A stretch of 6,228 bases of DNA from Rubrivivax sp. (GTDB taxonomy: Bacteria; Pseudomonadota; Gammaproteobacteria; Burkholderiales; Burkholderiaceae): positions 1 through 6,228 of the forward strand of contig SEEY01000245.1 in assembly GCA_004211235.1 (NCBI GenBank), written 5' to 3'. Each line of letters begins with the position of its first letter. Position 1 is the first letter of the stretch. A program made the translations under genes and the position numbers. Below the pieces are notes generated by a model. It had not been told where the DNA came from and searched no databases. It saw nothing but the letters and a program-made list of their open reading frames with translations. Positions 5,194 to 6,228 of the stretch are shown here, piece by piece.

Positions 5194-6195
5194 TCAGGAC
5201 GACTGCGCCAGCGTGCAGCTGTTGCCGGCGTCGTCCGCGCAGGGGCCCTGCCAGCGGATCTGCACGGCCTCGGCCGGCGGCAGCGGCGAGCGGTCGTCCA
5301 GCACCTGCCCGCGCACGCCGGTGAAGGCCGCCAGCGTCGTCCACGTCGTGCCGCCGCCGAGCCGGTACTGCAGCATGTAGCGGCTGCCCGGGCGCAGGGC
5401 GCGCGTGCTGATCCGGTACTCACCGGCCACGATGGCGAAGCTCGGCGTGTCGCGGAAGGGCTGGGCCAGCGGCTCGCCGATGAACAGGCCCTGGCCCGGC
5501 CACTGCACGGCCTTCCAGTAGGCCTCGATGGCGGTGGCGCCGCGCCAGTAGTGGTCGATCAGCACCGAGGCGCGCGAAAACTTCTCCGGGAAGTTGCAGG
5601 GCTCCGACACCGTGCCGTAGCTCGCCGTCGCGCCCGCATCCAGCCAGGCGGTGATGGGCATCTGGGGGCCGCCGCCATTGGGCAGTGCGCCGCCGGTGGA
5701 TGTCAGCGCATCCGCCAGCGCGCCGGGGCGGAACTGCAGCGTCGAGAGGTTGGCCACGTTGGCCAGCCCGGTCAGGTAGAACAGCACGTCGGCCTTGCCG
5801 GACAGCGCATCCGCGCTCGCCGGGCCGGCGCTGTTGTCCACGTAGTTCAGCCTGAACGCGCTGCCCCAGGCGGCCGGCAGCGGCTCGAAGTCGGTCCAGC
5901 GCACGCTGCGGGCGCTGTCCGTCGTGCGCACCAGCCAACCATCGCCCCCTGGCAGCGTGGCATCGGCCGCCACGCCGCGGTTGATCAGCGCCTGGGCCGC
6001 GGGCAGCGTCGTCGTGCCCAGCAGCATGGCCGGGCGCAATTGCAGCTCGTCCTGGGGGCGGCGCGCTTCGCTGTCGTACAGCGGCGACGCGGCCGTCTGC
6101 TGGCAGTTGTTCGTGCTGCTCACCGGCGGGCCGCTGCACCAGCGCGCGTCGTAGCCCAGCGTCATCGCGCTCGTGATGCTCATGGTGCAGGTGCC
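5194..6195 (-). CDS. TIGR03790 family protein, N-terminally truncated
   Basis: This is the C-terminal part, about 333 residues, of a protein of the uncharacterised TIGR03790 family. Recognition rests on recalled family motifs: SITSAMTLGYDARWC near the upstream end, ALINRGVAAD, VLFYLTGLANV, GATASYGTVSEPCN, GATAIEAYWK and GLFIGEPLAQPF. The first ATG in frame (6183-6181) is not the true start: homologues have well over 100 further residues before SITSA, and the frame runs upstream through GTCT before reaching the inverted-repeat junction at 6195. An in-frame TAG (6210-6208) lies inside the inverted copy, which confirms that this copy is not part of the gene. A further 80 or so residues after the conserved block look beta-rich and include two cysteines. 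There is no C-terminal sorting signal. Family members are generally exported, but the signal peptide here is off the window. No biochemical function is known to me. Confidence 0.85.
   Translation of the reverse strand, partial: GTCTMSITSAMTLGYDARWCSGPPVSSTNNCQQTAASPLYDSEARRPQDELQLRPAMLLGTTTLPAAQALINRGVAADATLPGGDGWLVRTTDSARSVRWTDFEPLPAAWGSAFRLNYVDNSAGPASADALSGKADVLFYLTGLANVANLSTLQFRPGALADALTSTGGALPNGGGPQMPITAWLDAGATASYGTVSEPCNFPEKFSRASVLIDHYWRGATAIEAYWKAVQWPGQGLFIGEPLAQPFRDTPSFAIVAGEYRISTRALRPGSRYMLQYRLGGGTTWTTLAAFTGVRGQVLDDRSPLPPAEAVQIRWQGPCADDAGNSCTLAQSS
6134..6167. repeat. Native arm of the 34-bp inverted repeat, inside the TIGR03790 gene
   Basis: This in-frame part of the TIGR03790 gene encodes the TLGYDARWC region. 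It is the source copy of the fold-back at the right edge. Confidence 0.85.
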
Positions 6196-6228
6196 GATGA
6201 CGCTGGGCTACGACGCGCGCTGGTGCAG
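6195..6228. repeat. Right arm copy of a 34-bp perfect inverted repeat (fold-back end)
   Basis: Positions 6195-6228 are the exact reverse complement of 6134-6167 (position i pairs with 12362-i), leaving a 27-nt loop at 6168-6194; pairing fails at 6194/6168. It introduces an in-frame TAG into the TIGR03790 gene and runs to the end of the window, so the true repeat could be longer. It is most likely a chimeric end. Confidence 0.88.

Noticed and set aside
6134..6228. Rho-independent terminator or regulatory hairpin at the right end
   Set aside because: The 34-bp stem is made of conserved coding sequence, has no T-run, runs to the window edge, and has a counterpart fold-back at the left end. A chimeric end explains all of this better.

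Overview
The window is very GC-rich. Its best-matched proteins (a PntA-type transhydrogenase subunit, NudJ-like Nudix hydrolase, MnmA, a NarL/DesK-type two-component pair and a TIGR03790-family protein) point to a betaproteobacterium of the Burkholderiales, probably near Rubrivivax, Leptothrix, Roseateles or Ideonella. That placement is inferred from protein style and composition; no search was run. There is no tRNA, rRNA, CRISPR array, insertion sequence or phage gene. Gene density is close to 100%.

Layout from left to right. (1) The 5' part of pntA lies on the minus strand (about 76-630). It is cut off at codon 185 because positions 1-79 are a perfect inverted copy of 337-415, from inside the same gene. 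(2) After an 84-bp divergent gap comes a plus-strand run: a NudJ-like Nudix hydrolase (715-1212), mnmA (1237-2355), a membrane sensor histidine kinase (2352-3572) and its LuxR/NarL-type response regulator (3554-4216). The mnmA/kinase junction is a 4-nt GTGA overlap, and the kinase/regulator junction overlaps by 4 or 19 nt depending on the regulator start. The last three genes are therefore probably translated from one mRNA. (3) A secreted CAP (SCP/YkwD-like) protein on the minus strand (4213-4722) converges on the regulator, sharing 4 bp at the stop codons. (4) Divergent from it is a small six-cysteine lipoprotein (4774-5181). (5) Converging on that, with a 12-bp gap, is an N-terminally truncated TIGR03790-family protein on the minus strand (5194 to about 6195).

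The right end repeats the pattern of the left end: 6195-6228 is a perfect inverted copy of 6134-6167 and breaks the TIGR03790 reading frame. Two fold-back ends, each interrupting a conserved gene and made of that gene's own sequence, are best read as chimeric contig ends, such as inverted chimeras from multiple-displacement amplification or assembly fold-backs. They should be trimmed before the end genes are interpreted.

Functionally the plus-strand run pairs housekeeping functions (nucleotide clean-up and tRNA U34 2-thiolation, in the same order as nudJ-mnmA of Escherichia coli) with a small signalling system whose stimulus and targets cannot be read here. The right third encodes envelope or exported proteins of unknown function. 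I see no convincing new defence or mobile system. The most notable signals are the two fold-back ends and the coupling of mnmA to a two-component system.
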